Positions 18,131 to 25,861 of a stretch of 64,000 nucleotides of DNA are shown one piece after another. The position numbers and the translations under genes were made by a program. The stretch's first letter is position 1. Every line of letters starts with the position of its first letter. The stretch comes from Streptomyces sp. Tu6071. Lineage in GTDB: Bacteria > Actinomycetota > Actinomycetes > Streptomycetales > Streptomycetaceae. The DNA lies in assembly GCF_000213055.1 (NCBI RefSeq), contig NZ_CM001165.1, positions 2,813,445 to 2,877,444 of the forward strand, written 5' to 3'. The notes under the pieces are model-generated. The model saw nothing but the letters and a program-made list of their open reading frames with translations, was not told the origin of the DNA and ran no database searches.

Positions 18131-19375
18131 TCACCCGGAGGTGACGGCCGCCGTTCCCGTCTGCTCGGCCCCGGAATCGCTGTCGTCCCCGCCCGCGACG
18201 AGCCACCCGGCCACGGCGAGGATCACCACCGCCACCCCGGCCCCGACGCCCGTCCGCAGCCGCCTGCGCCGCAGCGCCGCCTCCCTGGCGCGGGCGGAGC
18301 CGGGCCGCGGCGCCCCCGGCGCGCGCGGCACGCGCGCCGTCCCGTGGGCGCCGCCGGACAGCTCGTCCACCCCCGGCACCCGCATGCTCGTGTGCGTGTC
18401 CCGCCCGGAGTCCTTGCCCGGCGCCGTCGGCACCAGCGACACCGCGCCGCGCGGCGCCGCGCCCGTCACGGGCTCCTCGCCGGCCGCCTCGCCCTCCTCG
18501 GCGGGCTCCGGTTGCGGCTCGTCCACCTCCAGGGCGGGCAGCCCGTCGAGCAGCGGGGCCATCTCCCGCAGCCGCTCGGCGAGTTCCGAGGCGCGCAGCC
18601 GCGAGGCGGGGGCCTTGGCGAGGCACTGGAGGAGGAGCTGCCACAGCTCCTCGGGGATGCCGGGCAGCGGGACGACCGTCTCCGTCACGTGCCGCCGCAG
18701 GATGGCCCCGGGGTGGCCGCCGCCGAACGGGGTGAACCCGGCGAGCAGTTCGTACAGGACCGTCGCGAGCGCGTAGATGTCGACGGCCGCGCGCGGCGGC
18801 AGGCCCTCGACGATCTCGGGGGCGCAGTAGTCGGGCGTCCCGATGATCTTCGTACTGCGGCCCGTGGGGGTGGAGCGGGGGCTGTCGATGAGCTTGGCGA
18901 CGCCGAAGTCGGTGAGGAGCGCGGGGTGTTCGCCCGCGCGGCCCGGGGTGCCCGACATGTCGAGGAGGATGTTCTCGGGCTTGACGTCGCGGTGCACGAC
19001 CCCGGCCTTGTGCGCGAAGGCGAGCGCGTCGGCGATGTCGGCGACGATCGCCGCCGCTGCCGCCGGGGCGAGGCGGTGGGCGGAGTCGAGGCGCGTGCGC
19101 AGGTCGGTGCCGCGGACGGCGTCCATGACGAGGGCGAGGTCGTTGCCGTCCACCACGAGGTCGCGCACGGTGACGATGTGGGGGTGTTCGAGGCCCAGCA
19201 GCGCGGTGCGCTCCTGGACGAAGCGGCCGACGAGTTCCTGATCCGCCGCGAGGTCCTCGCGGAGCAGTTTGATCGCGACGGGCCCCTCGGGTCCGTCGCC
19301 GAGCCACACACTCCCCGCGCTGCCCCGCCCGAGGAGCTGGTGTGCGGTGTACCGGCTGCCGATCTTGCGTGCCAA
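18131..19375 (-). CDS. pkaB: Membrane Ser/Thr protein kinase, PkaB type
   Basis: 414 residues from a TTG at 19375 (LARKIGSRYTAHQLL), chosen because GGAG stands at the right distance and it gives the family N-terminus; an ATG at 19435 would add 20 residues across a regulatory repeat. Kinase domain residues 8-270: glycine loop GRGSAG, Lys36 in VAIKLL, HRDVKPEN near 128, DFG at 156-158, APE near 186. The activation segment has Ser/Thr residues (SPRSTPTGRSTKIIGT) for autophosphorylation. A linker precedes one transmembrane helix (VGAGVAVVILAVAGWLVAG, near 375-393) and a short extracellular tail. Length and tandem position with the next kinase match PkaB of S. coelicolor. Confidence 0.9.
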   Translation of the reverse strand: MARKIGSRYTAHQLLGRGSAGSVWLGDGPEGPVAIKLLREDLAADQELVGRFVQERTALLGLEHPHIVTVRDLVVDGNDLALVMDAVRGTDLRTRLDSAHRLAPAAAAAIVADIADALAFAHKAGVVHRDVKPENILLDMSGTPGRAGEHPALLTDFGVAKLIDSPRSTPTGRSTKIIGTPDYCAPEIVEGLPPRAAVDIYALATVLYELLAGFTPFGGGHPGAILRRHVTETVVPLPGIPEELWQLLLQCLAKAPASRLRASELAERLREMAPLLDGLPALEVDEPQPEPAEEGEAAGEEPVTGAAPRGAVSLVPTAPGKDSGRDTHTSMRVPGVDELSGGAHGTARVPRAPGAPRPGSARAREAALRRRRLRTGVGAGVAVVILAVAGWLVAGGDDSDSGAEQTGTAAVTSG

Positions 19376-19418
19376 AACTGCTCCGACAGGTCGGGCCCCG
19401 GCACGGCCCGGGGCGTGG

Positions 19419-19465
19419 CGTTGCGACGTTTGCAAAGTCGTGGCGATGCGACGATTCGCAAAGTT
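19419..19465 (-). promoter_or_regulatory. Two direct repeats upstream of pkaB
   Basis: Two similar about 20-bp units start 25 bp apart on the minus strand, each of the form ACTTTGC(G/A)AA(T)CGTCGCA. Each has a partial dyad. They lie 45-90 bp upstream of the TTG start of pkaB, a plausible site for a dimeric regulator. Confidence 0.45.
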
Positions 19466-19621
19466 ACGCGCGTCCTGGGGTTCTCCGTGCCCAGGATCGG
19501 CCTACGCGCCACATCGGGGCGGCGATCGGTCCGGTTTTGCGGGGGTTCGGTGGCCGAAGACGTGCGCCGATTGTCGACTTGTCGCCGAACTCGCCCCCCG
19601 CTCCCGCCGTGCCGCCCGGCG

Positions 19622-21364
19622 TCAGCCGTTCAGCTTCGAGAACCAGCCCGAGACTTCCTTGATCCAGCTTCCGAGCTGGTCCCAGTAGCCCTTGCCGGTC
19701 CCGATCCAGTCCTGGAGCGGGCTGACCTCCCACACGATCCAGCCGACCACGAAGAGGATCACCACGGTGAAGAGGCAGCCCTTGAGGCAGCCGAGACCCG
19801 GGATGCGCATCGGGTTGGCGCTGCGGCGACGCGGCTCCCGGGGCTCGCGCGGGGGCCTCGGCTCGCGGCGCGGCGGGGCCTCGGCGGGCGGCGGGGCCTG
19901 CCGGCGCGGGGCGGGCGGCGGCGCGTACTGCTGGGGCTGGGGCTGCGGGGGCTGCTGCTGGTAGGGCTGCTGGTAGCCGCCGTGCCCGCCCTGCTGCCCC
20001 TGCTGATAGCCGCCGCCCTGCTGGTACGTGGGGCGTTGCGGCCGCGGCGGGTCGTAGGGGCCCGGTTGCGGCGCGTAACCGTACGGGCCGGGGCCTTGCT
20101 GCTGCGGGGGCTGCTGCCGGTGCGGGCGGCGGCGCAGGGGGTCCTCGTCCGGGTCGAGGTACTGGATCTGCGTCTGCTCGTTGCGGTCGCGCGCGGCGCG
20201 GAGCTGGCTCTCCCAGGGGTGCGGGGCGTCCGGGTCGCCGCCCTGCTGACCGGGCGGTACGGGGGGCATGACGGCGGTGGGGTCGGCCTCGCCGGGACGG
20301 CCGCCCTGGCCCGTACCGGCGCCCTGTCCGGTGGTGGGGAGCACGGAGGTGGGCGCCGCCGGGTCGTACGCGCCCTGCGGGAAGCCGTCGCGCGAGAGGA
20401 CCTCGGTCGGGGCGGCGGCGCCCGGGGACACCTCCGGTACGGGGGCCGGGTCCGGGTCGGGCGCGAGGAGGGCGCCGACGCCCTCGGCCGCCGCGATCTG
20501 CGCGGAGTTGGCGTGCACGCCGACGCCCTCCGCGACGACGCGCAGGGCGCGCGCGAGGTTCTCGGCGCTCGGGCGGCGGTCGGGGTTCTTGCTGAGGCAG
20601 CGCTCGACGACCGTCCACAGCGGCTCGGGGACGCTCGACGGGCGGCGCGGCTCCTCGCTCAGGTGCCGGTGGAGGACTTCGAGCGCGGAGTCGCCCTGGA
20701 AGGGCGGGCGGCCGGTGAGCAGCTCGTAGAGGAGGATGCCCGCGCCGTAGATGTCGACGGCGGAGGTCTGCGGGCGGCCCTCGGCGGCCTCGGGGGCGAC
20801 GTACGCGGGCGTCCCGACGAACTCCTGCGTGCGGGTGAGGCCCGGGGAGTCGGCGAGGCGCGCGATGCCGAAGTCCGTGAGGAGCGGGTGCAGACCGCCC
20901 TCGGGGTCCTCCTTGAGGAGGACGTTCGCGGGCTTGAGGTCGCGGTGCACGACGCCGTCCGCGTGGCTCGCGACGAGCGCGTCCGCGATCTGCGCGGTGA
21001 GCAGGCTCGCGGCGACGGGGCTGAACGGCCCGTTCTCACGGAGGTAGCGGTGCAGGTCGGGGCCCTCGACGAGGTCCATGACCAGCGCGAGCAGGTCGCC
21101 CTCGACGACGAGGTCGCGCACGCGCACGATGTTGGGGTGGGTGAGCCGGAGCAGCACCGAGCGCTCGCGCAGGAAGCGCATCACGATGTCCGGATCGCTC
21201 GCCAGCTCCTCCTTGAGGACCTTGATGGCGACGGTCTCCCCCGGCTGCCCCTGCACGGCCGCCTCGGCGCCCGCGGGGACGGTCTGGCGCGCACGCCAGA
21301 CGGTGCCCGTGGCGCCGCGTCCCAGCGGCTCCTCCAGGAGGTACTTGCTGCCTACCGGCCGCAC
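19622..21364 (-). CDS. pkaA: Membrane Ser/Thr protein kinase, PkaA type
   Basis: 580 residues from a GTG at 21364 with GGGAG upstream. Kinase domain residues 7-275: glycine loop GRGATG, Lys48 in VAIKVLKEEL, HRDLKPAN at 141-148, DFG at 164-166, APE near 190. The loop between glycine loop and catalytic lysine has an extra Ala/Gly-rich insert (PAGAEAAVQGQPGE). After the kinase comes a long low-complexity Pro/Gln/Gly/Tyr region (residues 300-510, many QQP and GGYQQG units), one transmembrane helix near 532-550 (LFTVVILFVVGWIVWEV) and a 30-residue external tail rich in Trp. It is divergent from the FHA/FtsK gene, a natural phospho-target. It matches PkaA of S. coelicolor in layout and position. 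Confidence 0.9.
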   Translation of the reverse strand: MRPVGSKYLLEEPLGRGATGTVWRARQTVPAGAEAAVQGQPGETVAIKVLKEELASDPDIVMRFLRERSVLLRLTHPNIVRVRDLVVEGDLLALVMDLVEGPDLHRYLRENGPFSPVAASLLTAQIADALVASHADGVVHRDLKPANVLLKEDPEGGLHPLLTDFGIARLADSPGLTRTQEFVGTPAYVAPEAAEGRPQTSAVDIYGAGILLYELLTGRPPFQGDSALEVLHRHLSEEPRRPSSVPEPLWTVVERCLSKNPDRRPSAENLARALRVVAEGVGVHANSAQIAAAEGVGALLAPDPDPAPVPEVSPGAAAPTEVLSRDGFPQGAYDPAAPTSVLPTTGQGAGTGQGGRPGEADPTAVMPPVPPGQQGGDPDAPHPWESQLRAARDRNEQTQIQYLDPDEDPLRRRPHRQQPPQQQGPGPYGYAPQPGPYDPPRPQRPTYQQGGGYQQGQQGGHGGYQQPYQQQPPQPQPQQYAPPPAPRRQAPPPAEAPPRREPRPPREPREPRRRSANPMRIPGLGCLKGCLFTVVILFVVGWIVWEVSPLQDWIGTGKGYWDQLGSWIKEVSGWFSKLNG

Positions 21365-21794
21365 GTCATGCGCTCCCTGATCATCCGGCTCGCCCGCATC
21401 CGGGCGCCTCTGGGGGCTCCGGGCCGGCCGCGTTCGGGGCGACGGCCGCGGGGGCCGCCGCTTCGGACAGTTCCGCCCACTGTAGTGCGCGGGAGGGGCG
21501 TACCGGGGGTGCGCGAGCCTGGCGGACCGTCCGGGTGTTCGACGATTGCCCCCTCGGCCGCTCCGCCCTGCCCCCGTCCTCCGGCCCGCGGAGCGAATGG
21601 TTCCGGCCGATCACCCCCGTCCGACATGGAACTTTTCCGACCGGAGCAGATCAATCAAGATCAATCGACGGCGATCGGCGGGCGGGTTGTCTCTGGCAAG
21701 TGCGAGGATGCGTGTCTGTACGTACAGGCCGAGTGCCCGTGCGCGGCGGGGGTGGAAGCCCTTTCCCCGGCGTGCGCGCGCGCAGAGGGGACGC
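21365..21794. promoter_or_regulatory. Divergent promoter region between pkaA and the FHA/FtsK gene
   Basis: 430 bp without a gene. An AT-richer stretch at 21640-21670 with repeated ATCAATC/AGATCAATCGA words and a perfect 12-bp palindrome CTGTACGTACAG at 21716-21727 are the visible features. The palindrome is about 70 bp upstream of the FHA/FtsK start. Exact promoters not assigned. Confidence 0.5.
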
Positions 21795-24700
21795 GTGACC
21801 GGGATGCAGATTCGGCTCAGCCTCCTGGCACGGAGGGGTGCGGGACGCGACTGCGACGTCCTCGTCACCGCCCCGGCGGGCACCCAGCTCTCGGCGGTCG
21901 CCGCCGGGCTCAAGCAGGCCGCCCGCGCGGGCGAGACGACGTCCTCGTGGTGGGTGGACGGCACGCGCCTCGACCCGCACCGCGCGGTGCTCGGCGAGCC
22001 GCCGCTCGTGGACGGCGCGGTGCTCGCGCTCGGCGGCCCTGCGGGGCCGGGCGGCGAGCCCGACCCGACGGCGCCCCAGCTCCAGGTCGTCTCGGGCCCC
22101 GACGCGGGCGGTGTGCACGTGCTGCACGGCGGCGAGGTGCGCATCGGCCGCTCCGCCGAGGCCGATGTGACGCTCGACGACCCCGACGTCTCGCGCGCGC
22201 ACTGCGCCGTCGTCCTCGGGCCCGGGGGCCGCGCGGAGGTCGCCGACCTCGGCTCGACCAACGGCACGAGCATCGAGGGCCGCCCGGTCGGCCGCACCCC
22301 CCAGCCCCTCCCGCGCGGCGCCCTGCTGCGCGTCGGCGAGTCCGTCCTGCGCGTCGTGGCGGGCGGCACCCAGCCGCCGGTGGCGACGGTGCCGGACGGC
22401 GAGGGGCACGTACGGGTACGGGCCGGGGCGGACGAAGGCGCGCGGGCGGTGGCCGGGGAGTGGCGGGAGGCCGAGGGGGGTCCGGAGGCCGGGGAGCGTC
22501 CGGAGGCCGGGGCGCCCCGTACCCGTACGCCCGAAGTACCTCGTCCCGCCGGGGGACCCCGTACCGCGTCCCCCCACGGCGCGGACGCGACGCACGCCGC
22601 CCAGGGCCTGCGCGGGCTGCACGAGGCGCGGGACGCCCAGGACGCCGGCGAGGCGCGCCCGCACCCCTTCGACGGCGCCCCCGAGAGGGACGCCCCCGCG
22701 CCGCAGGACCCGGGCGAGACCCGGACCGCGCGGCGCAAGGGCGGGCTCGGCCGCTGGGGACGGCGGCGCGGCGCCCGTACGGACGAGGCGGCGGCCCCGA
22801 CGGCGGGGCAGGCCACGACGGCCGGGCCCCCGGCGCCGGAGGCCCCCCTCCCGCCCGCGCCCGTCCCCCTCCCCGCCCGCTCCCCCGACGCCTGGCCCGA
22901 TCCCGCCCTCCTCCTGCTCACCGCGCTCGGCCCCGGCCCGCGCCTGTGGGAGCGCGGTCCCGGTCACCCCGAGGCGCTGGCCTGCCGCGTCGGCACGAGC
23001 GAGCACCCGCGTCCCGAGGGCGGCGCGCTGCCCGTCCCGCTCACCGTGAGCCTCGCCGAGAGCGGTTCGCTCGGTCTCGCGGGCCCCCGCGAGCGCCTCT
23101 CCGGGCTCGCGCGCGCGGTCCTCGCGCAGTACGCGGCGCTGCACTCCCCCGACACGCTCGAAATCGTCCTGGTCAGCACCGACCGCCACCAGCCGCTCGC
23201 CGAGCGCGTCGCGCGCTGGGGCTGGCTCGGCTGGCTGCCGCACGTGCGCCCGACGCGCGGCCAGGAGTGCCGCGCGCTGCTCGCGTACGACAACGAGCAG
23301 GCCGCCGCGCGCTTCGCCGAGGTCCGCGGGCGCACGCCCGGCCAGTACGAGGGCCTGCGCACGCTCGTCGTGCTCGACGGCGACCCCGGCACGCCCGCGC
23401 TGCGCGAGGCGGCGGCGTGGTGCGCGAGCGCGGAGGGGCGCGCGGCGGGGGTGCACCTCGTGTGCCTCGCGGAGACGGCGGCGGCCTCTCCGGCCTCGCC
23501 GGTCGCCGAGACCTTCGAGGCGGCGTGCGCGCAGGTCGCGGCGTTCCGCGACTGCGGGGCCGTGGCGCTCCTGAGCGGCGATGTCGCGACGGCCGTGCAC
23601 GTGCTGCGCGCGGCGCACGGGCGGCTCGCCGGGCACGGCACGACGGGCACCGTGGACGCGGTCTCGGCGGCGTGGGCGGAGCGTTTCGCGCGGGCGCTCG
23701 CGCCGCTGCGGACGGACGCGGCGCAGGGCGCGCCCCGTACGGCCGCGACGGCGTCCCCGCTGCCCCAGGCGGTGCGGCTGCTCGACGAGTTGGGGCTCGC
23801 GCGGGCCACGCCCGCGTCGCTGCTGGCGCGCTGGGCGAGCGCGGCGGAGGAGGCGCGCGAGGGGCGGGTGCTCGGCGTGCTCGGCGCGGGGCCCGAGGGC
23901 CCGGCGCACGTGGACCTCGGCGGGGCCCAGGGGCCGCACCTGATCATCGAGGGTCCGGCGGGCAGCGGCCGTACGGAGTTGCTGCGGGCGCTCGCGGCCT
24001 CGCTGGCGGCGGGCGAGCGGCCCGACCGGCTCGGGCTCGTCCTCGTGGACGGCGCGGGCGCCCAACCGGAGGGCGCGGGGCTCGGCGTGTGCGCGGAATT
24101 GCCGCACGTGACGACGGTGCTGCGGGCCCAGGACCCGGTGCGGATGCGCGAGTTCGCGCAGGCCCTGGCGGGCGAGCTGAAGCGGCGGGCCCGGCTGCTC
24201 GACGGCGGCGGGACGGCGCCGGGGGAACCCCTCGTCCCGGCGCAGGGCGGCGTGGGGGACACGCCTTCGGGGCGGGTCCGGGCGCGCGGCGCCGCGGGTC
24301 AGGGACCGGGGGCCGGGACAGGTTCGGGCACGGGTCCCGGGTCCGGCCCGGCGTCGGGACCGGCGGGCGGTGACGGGCCGGCGGGGGGCGTCGGCGGTAC
24401 GGGCGCGGGGCCGGGCGGTCCGCGTGCGGCGGCGGTGTCGGTGGCGGCGCGGACGAGTCGCGTACGGGAGCAGGAGGCGCGCGCCCGGGTCATGTTCGAC
24501 CAGGAGCAGCCGCCGTCCGGGCCCGCGTACGAGCGGGAGCGCTCGCGGTACGGGCAGGAGCGGGCCGCGCACGGCCCGTACGGCCGCCCGCGCGTCCCGT
24601 ACGACCAGGAGGCGGACCAGCGTCCGGCGCCGCACCCGGCGGACGCGACGGCCGCGAACTCCGCCGACCACCCGGGCAACTCGGTGCCCCCGCAGTCGCG

Positions 24701-25298
24701 CGGCGCGGAGAGCGGCGACATCGAGGCGCCGCCGAGCCGCACGCTCCGCCTGCGCCCCCGTACGTCCTCCGGCGCGCGGAACCCGCTCCCGCGCCTCGTG
24801 GTCCTCGTGGACGACGTGGACGCGCTGCTCGACCCGCCGCTCGGCGCGACGGGCCGTCCGGCGGCCGGTTCGGTGGTCCGGGCGCTGGAGGCGGTGGTCA
24901 GGGACGGGGCGCGTCTCGGCGTGCACCTGATCGCGGCGGGCGCGCGCACGGAGAAGGCGGCGGCCTCGTACGTGGCGCGCGCGGCGGGCGTACGGGTCGT
25001 GCTCGACGCGCCGTCCCCGGCCCCGGAGGACCCGGCCCCGGGCCGCGGTCGCCTCCTGACCCAGGACGGGGCGGCGCTCCCCTTCCAGGCGGGCCGCGTG
25101 ACGGGCCGCATCCCGCGTACGGCCACTCTGCGCCCCACGGTCACCGCGCTGGAGTGGCCGAAGATGGGCGACGCCCCCGAACGCGCCCGTCCCGTCCGCG
25201 AGCTGGGCAACGGCCCGACCGACCTCGCCCTCCTGGCCAGCGCGCTGGACCGCGCGGCGAGGGCGGCGGAGGCGAAACCGCAGGAGCCGCTGCTGTGA
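21795..25298 (+). CDS. FHA domain protein with FtsK/SpoIIIE (EccC-like) ATPase domains
   Basis: 1167 residues from the GTG at 21795 (VTGMQIRLSLL; GAGGGG just upstream; an ATG three codons on is the alternative). A YukD/ubiquitin-like N-terminal region (residues 3-85) is followed by an FHA phosphothreonine-binding domain (RIGRSAEADV at 116, SRAHC at 133, STNGT at 153). A charged low-complexity stretch (200-360) leads to a degenerate FtsK-like domain (about 400-700) and a second one with P-loop GPAGSGRTE near 719 and Walker B LVVLVDDVDALL near 1000. The P-loop lysine is replaced by arginine. A second low-complexity insert, rich in Gly, Pro and Arg, sits at 830-985. The family resembles EccC ATPases of type VII secretion. 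The FHA domain probably reads phosphorylation by the divergent kinases (inference). Confidence 0.88.
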   Translation: MTGMQIRLSLLARRGAGRDCDVLVTAPAGTQLSAVAAGLKQAARAGETTSSWWVDGTRLDPHRAVLGEPPLVDGAVLALGGPAGPGGEPDPTAPQLQVVSGPDAGGVHVLHGGEVRIGRSAEADVTLDDPDVSRAHCAVVLGPGGRAEVADLGSTNGTSIEGRPVGRTPQPLPRGALLRVGESVLRVVAGGTQPPVATVPDGEGHVRVRAGADEGARAVAGEWREAEGGPEAGERPEAGAPRTRTPEVPRPAGGPRTASPHGADATHAAQGLRGLHEARDAQDAGEARPHPFDGAPERDAPAPQDPGETRTARRKGGLGRWGRRRGARTDEAAAPTAGQATTAGPPAPEAPLPPAPVPLPARSPDAWPDPALLLLTALGPGPRLWERGPGHPEALACRVGTSEHPRPEGGALPVPLTVSLAESGSLGLAGPRERLSGLARAVLAQYAALHSPDTLEIVLVSTDRHQPLAERVARWGWLGWLPHVRPTRGQECRALLAYDNEQAAARFAEVRGRTPGQYEGLRTLVVLDGDPGTPALREAAAWCASAEGRAAGVHLVCLAETAAASPASPVAETFEAACAQVAAFRDCGAVALLSGDVATAVHVLRAAHGRLAGHGTTGTVDAVSAAWAERFARALAPLRTDAAQGAPRTAATASPLPQAVRLLDELGLARATPASLLARWASAAEEAREGRVLGVLGAGPEGPAHVDLGGAQGPHLIIEGPAGSGRTELLRALAASLAAGERPDRLGLVLVDGAGAQPEGAGLGVCAELPHVTTVLRAQDPVRMREFAQALAGELKRRARLLDGGGTAPGEPLVPAQGGVGDTPSGRVRARGAAGQGPGAGTGSGTGPGSGPASGPAGGDGPAGGVGGTGAGPGGPRAAAVSVAARTSRVREQEARARVMFDQEQPPSGPAYERERSRYGQERAAHGPYGRPRVPYDQEADQRPAPHPADATAANSADHPGNSVPPQSRGAESGDIEAPPSRTLRLRPRTSSGARNPLPRLVVLVDDVDALLDPPLGATGRPAAGSVVRALEAVVRDGARLGVHLIAAGARTEKAAASYVARAAGVRVVLDAPSPAPEDPAPGRGRLLTQDGAALPFQAGRVTGRIPRTATLRPTVTALEWPKMGDAPERARPVRELGNGPTDLALLASALDRAARAAEAKPQEPLL

Positions 25299-25774
25299 CC
25301 GTCCGCGTCACCCCCGTCCCCGCCGGGGACCCGCGTCTGCGCCCGCTCCTCACGGCGTACCACCTGCGCACGGAGGAGGAGAAGGGCGTTCCGGTCCCGG
25401 GCCCGGCGGACCTTCCCGCCGCGTATCTGGCCGAAATCGAGGACCCCGCGCGGTCCTTCGCGGGGGCGACGGTCCTCCTCGCGACGGACGACGGCGCCCC
25501 GGCGGGCTGCGTGGTCGTACGGGCCCCGGCGTCCGCCCCGGCCGAACTGAAACGCCTGTGGACCTCGCCCGCCCACCGGGGCAGGGGCATCGGCGCGGCC
25601 CTCATGGCGACAGCGACGGCCCTCGCCGGCGAGGCGGGCGCCCCCGCCCTGCGCCTGTCGGTCTGGTCCTGGCGCGAGGACGCCTTGCGCCTGTACGCAC
25701 GCGTGGGTTTCCACAAGGTGCCGTCATGGGAGTCGCGTCCGGAACTGGTGTGTCTGGAGCGGGCGTTGGGCTGA
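25295..25774 (+). CDS. GNAT-family N-acetyltransferase
   Basis: 159 residues; the GTG overlaps the stop of the FHA/FtsK gene (GTGA), with AGGAG about 9 nt upstream, so the two are translationally coupled. The acetyl-CoA loop is visible (SPAHRGRGIGAALMATA, residues 90-106), followed by the family end (ALRLYARVGFHKVPSWESRPE). It acetylates an amine, substrate unknown. The coupling to an FHA/FtsK ATPase is interesting but does not reveal the target. Confidence 0.88.
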   Translation: MTVRVTPVPAGDPRLRPLLTAYHLRTEEEKGVPVPGPADLPAAYLAEIEDPARSFAGATVLLATDDGAPAGCVVVRAPASAPAELKRLWTSPAHRGRGIGAALMATATALAGEAGAPALRLSVWSWREDALRLYARVGFHKVPSWESRPELVCLERALG

Positions 25775-25811
25775 CGCGCTTCCCGGGGGAGGACGGCCGC
25801 GCGCCGACGAG

Positions 25812-25848
25812 GGCGGGCCCCGGCCGCTCCGCCCGGCCGGGGCCCGCC
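25812..25848. terminator. Bidirectional terminator between the GNAT and GH97 genes
   Basis: Perfect 15-bp inverted repeat GGCGGGCCCCGGCCG / CGGCCGGGGCCCGCC (25812-25826 and 25834-25848) with a 7-nt loop, between convergent genes. No T tract. Confidence 0.78.
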
Positions 25849-25861
25849 TGGTACCGGTACG

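Noticed and set aside
18089..24373. A 2094-codon plus-strand frame across both kinases and the FHA gene
   Set aside because: It crosses genes on both strands and has no family motif; codon bias belongs to the kinase and FHA frames.
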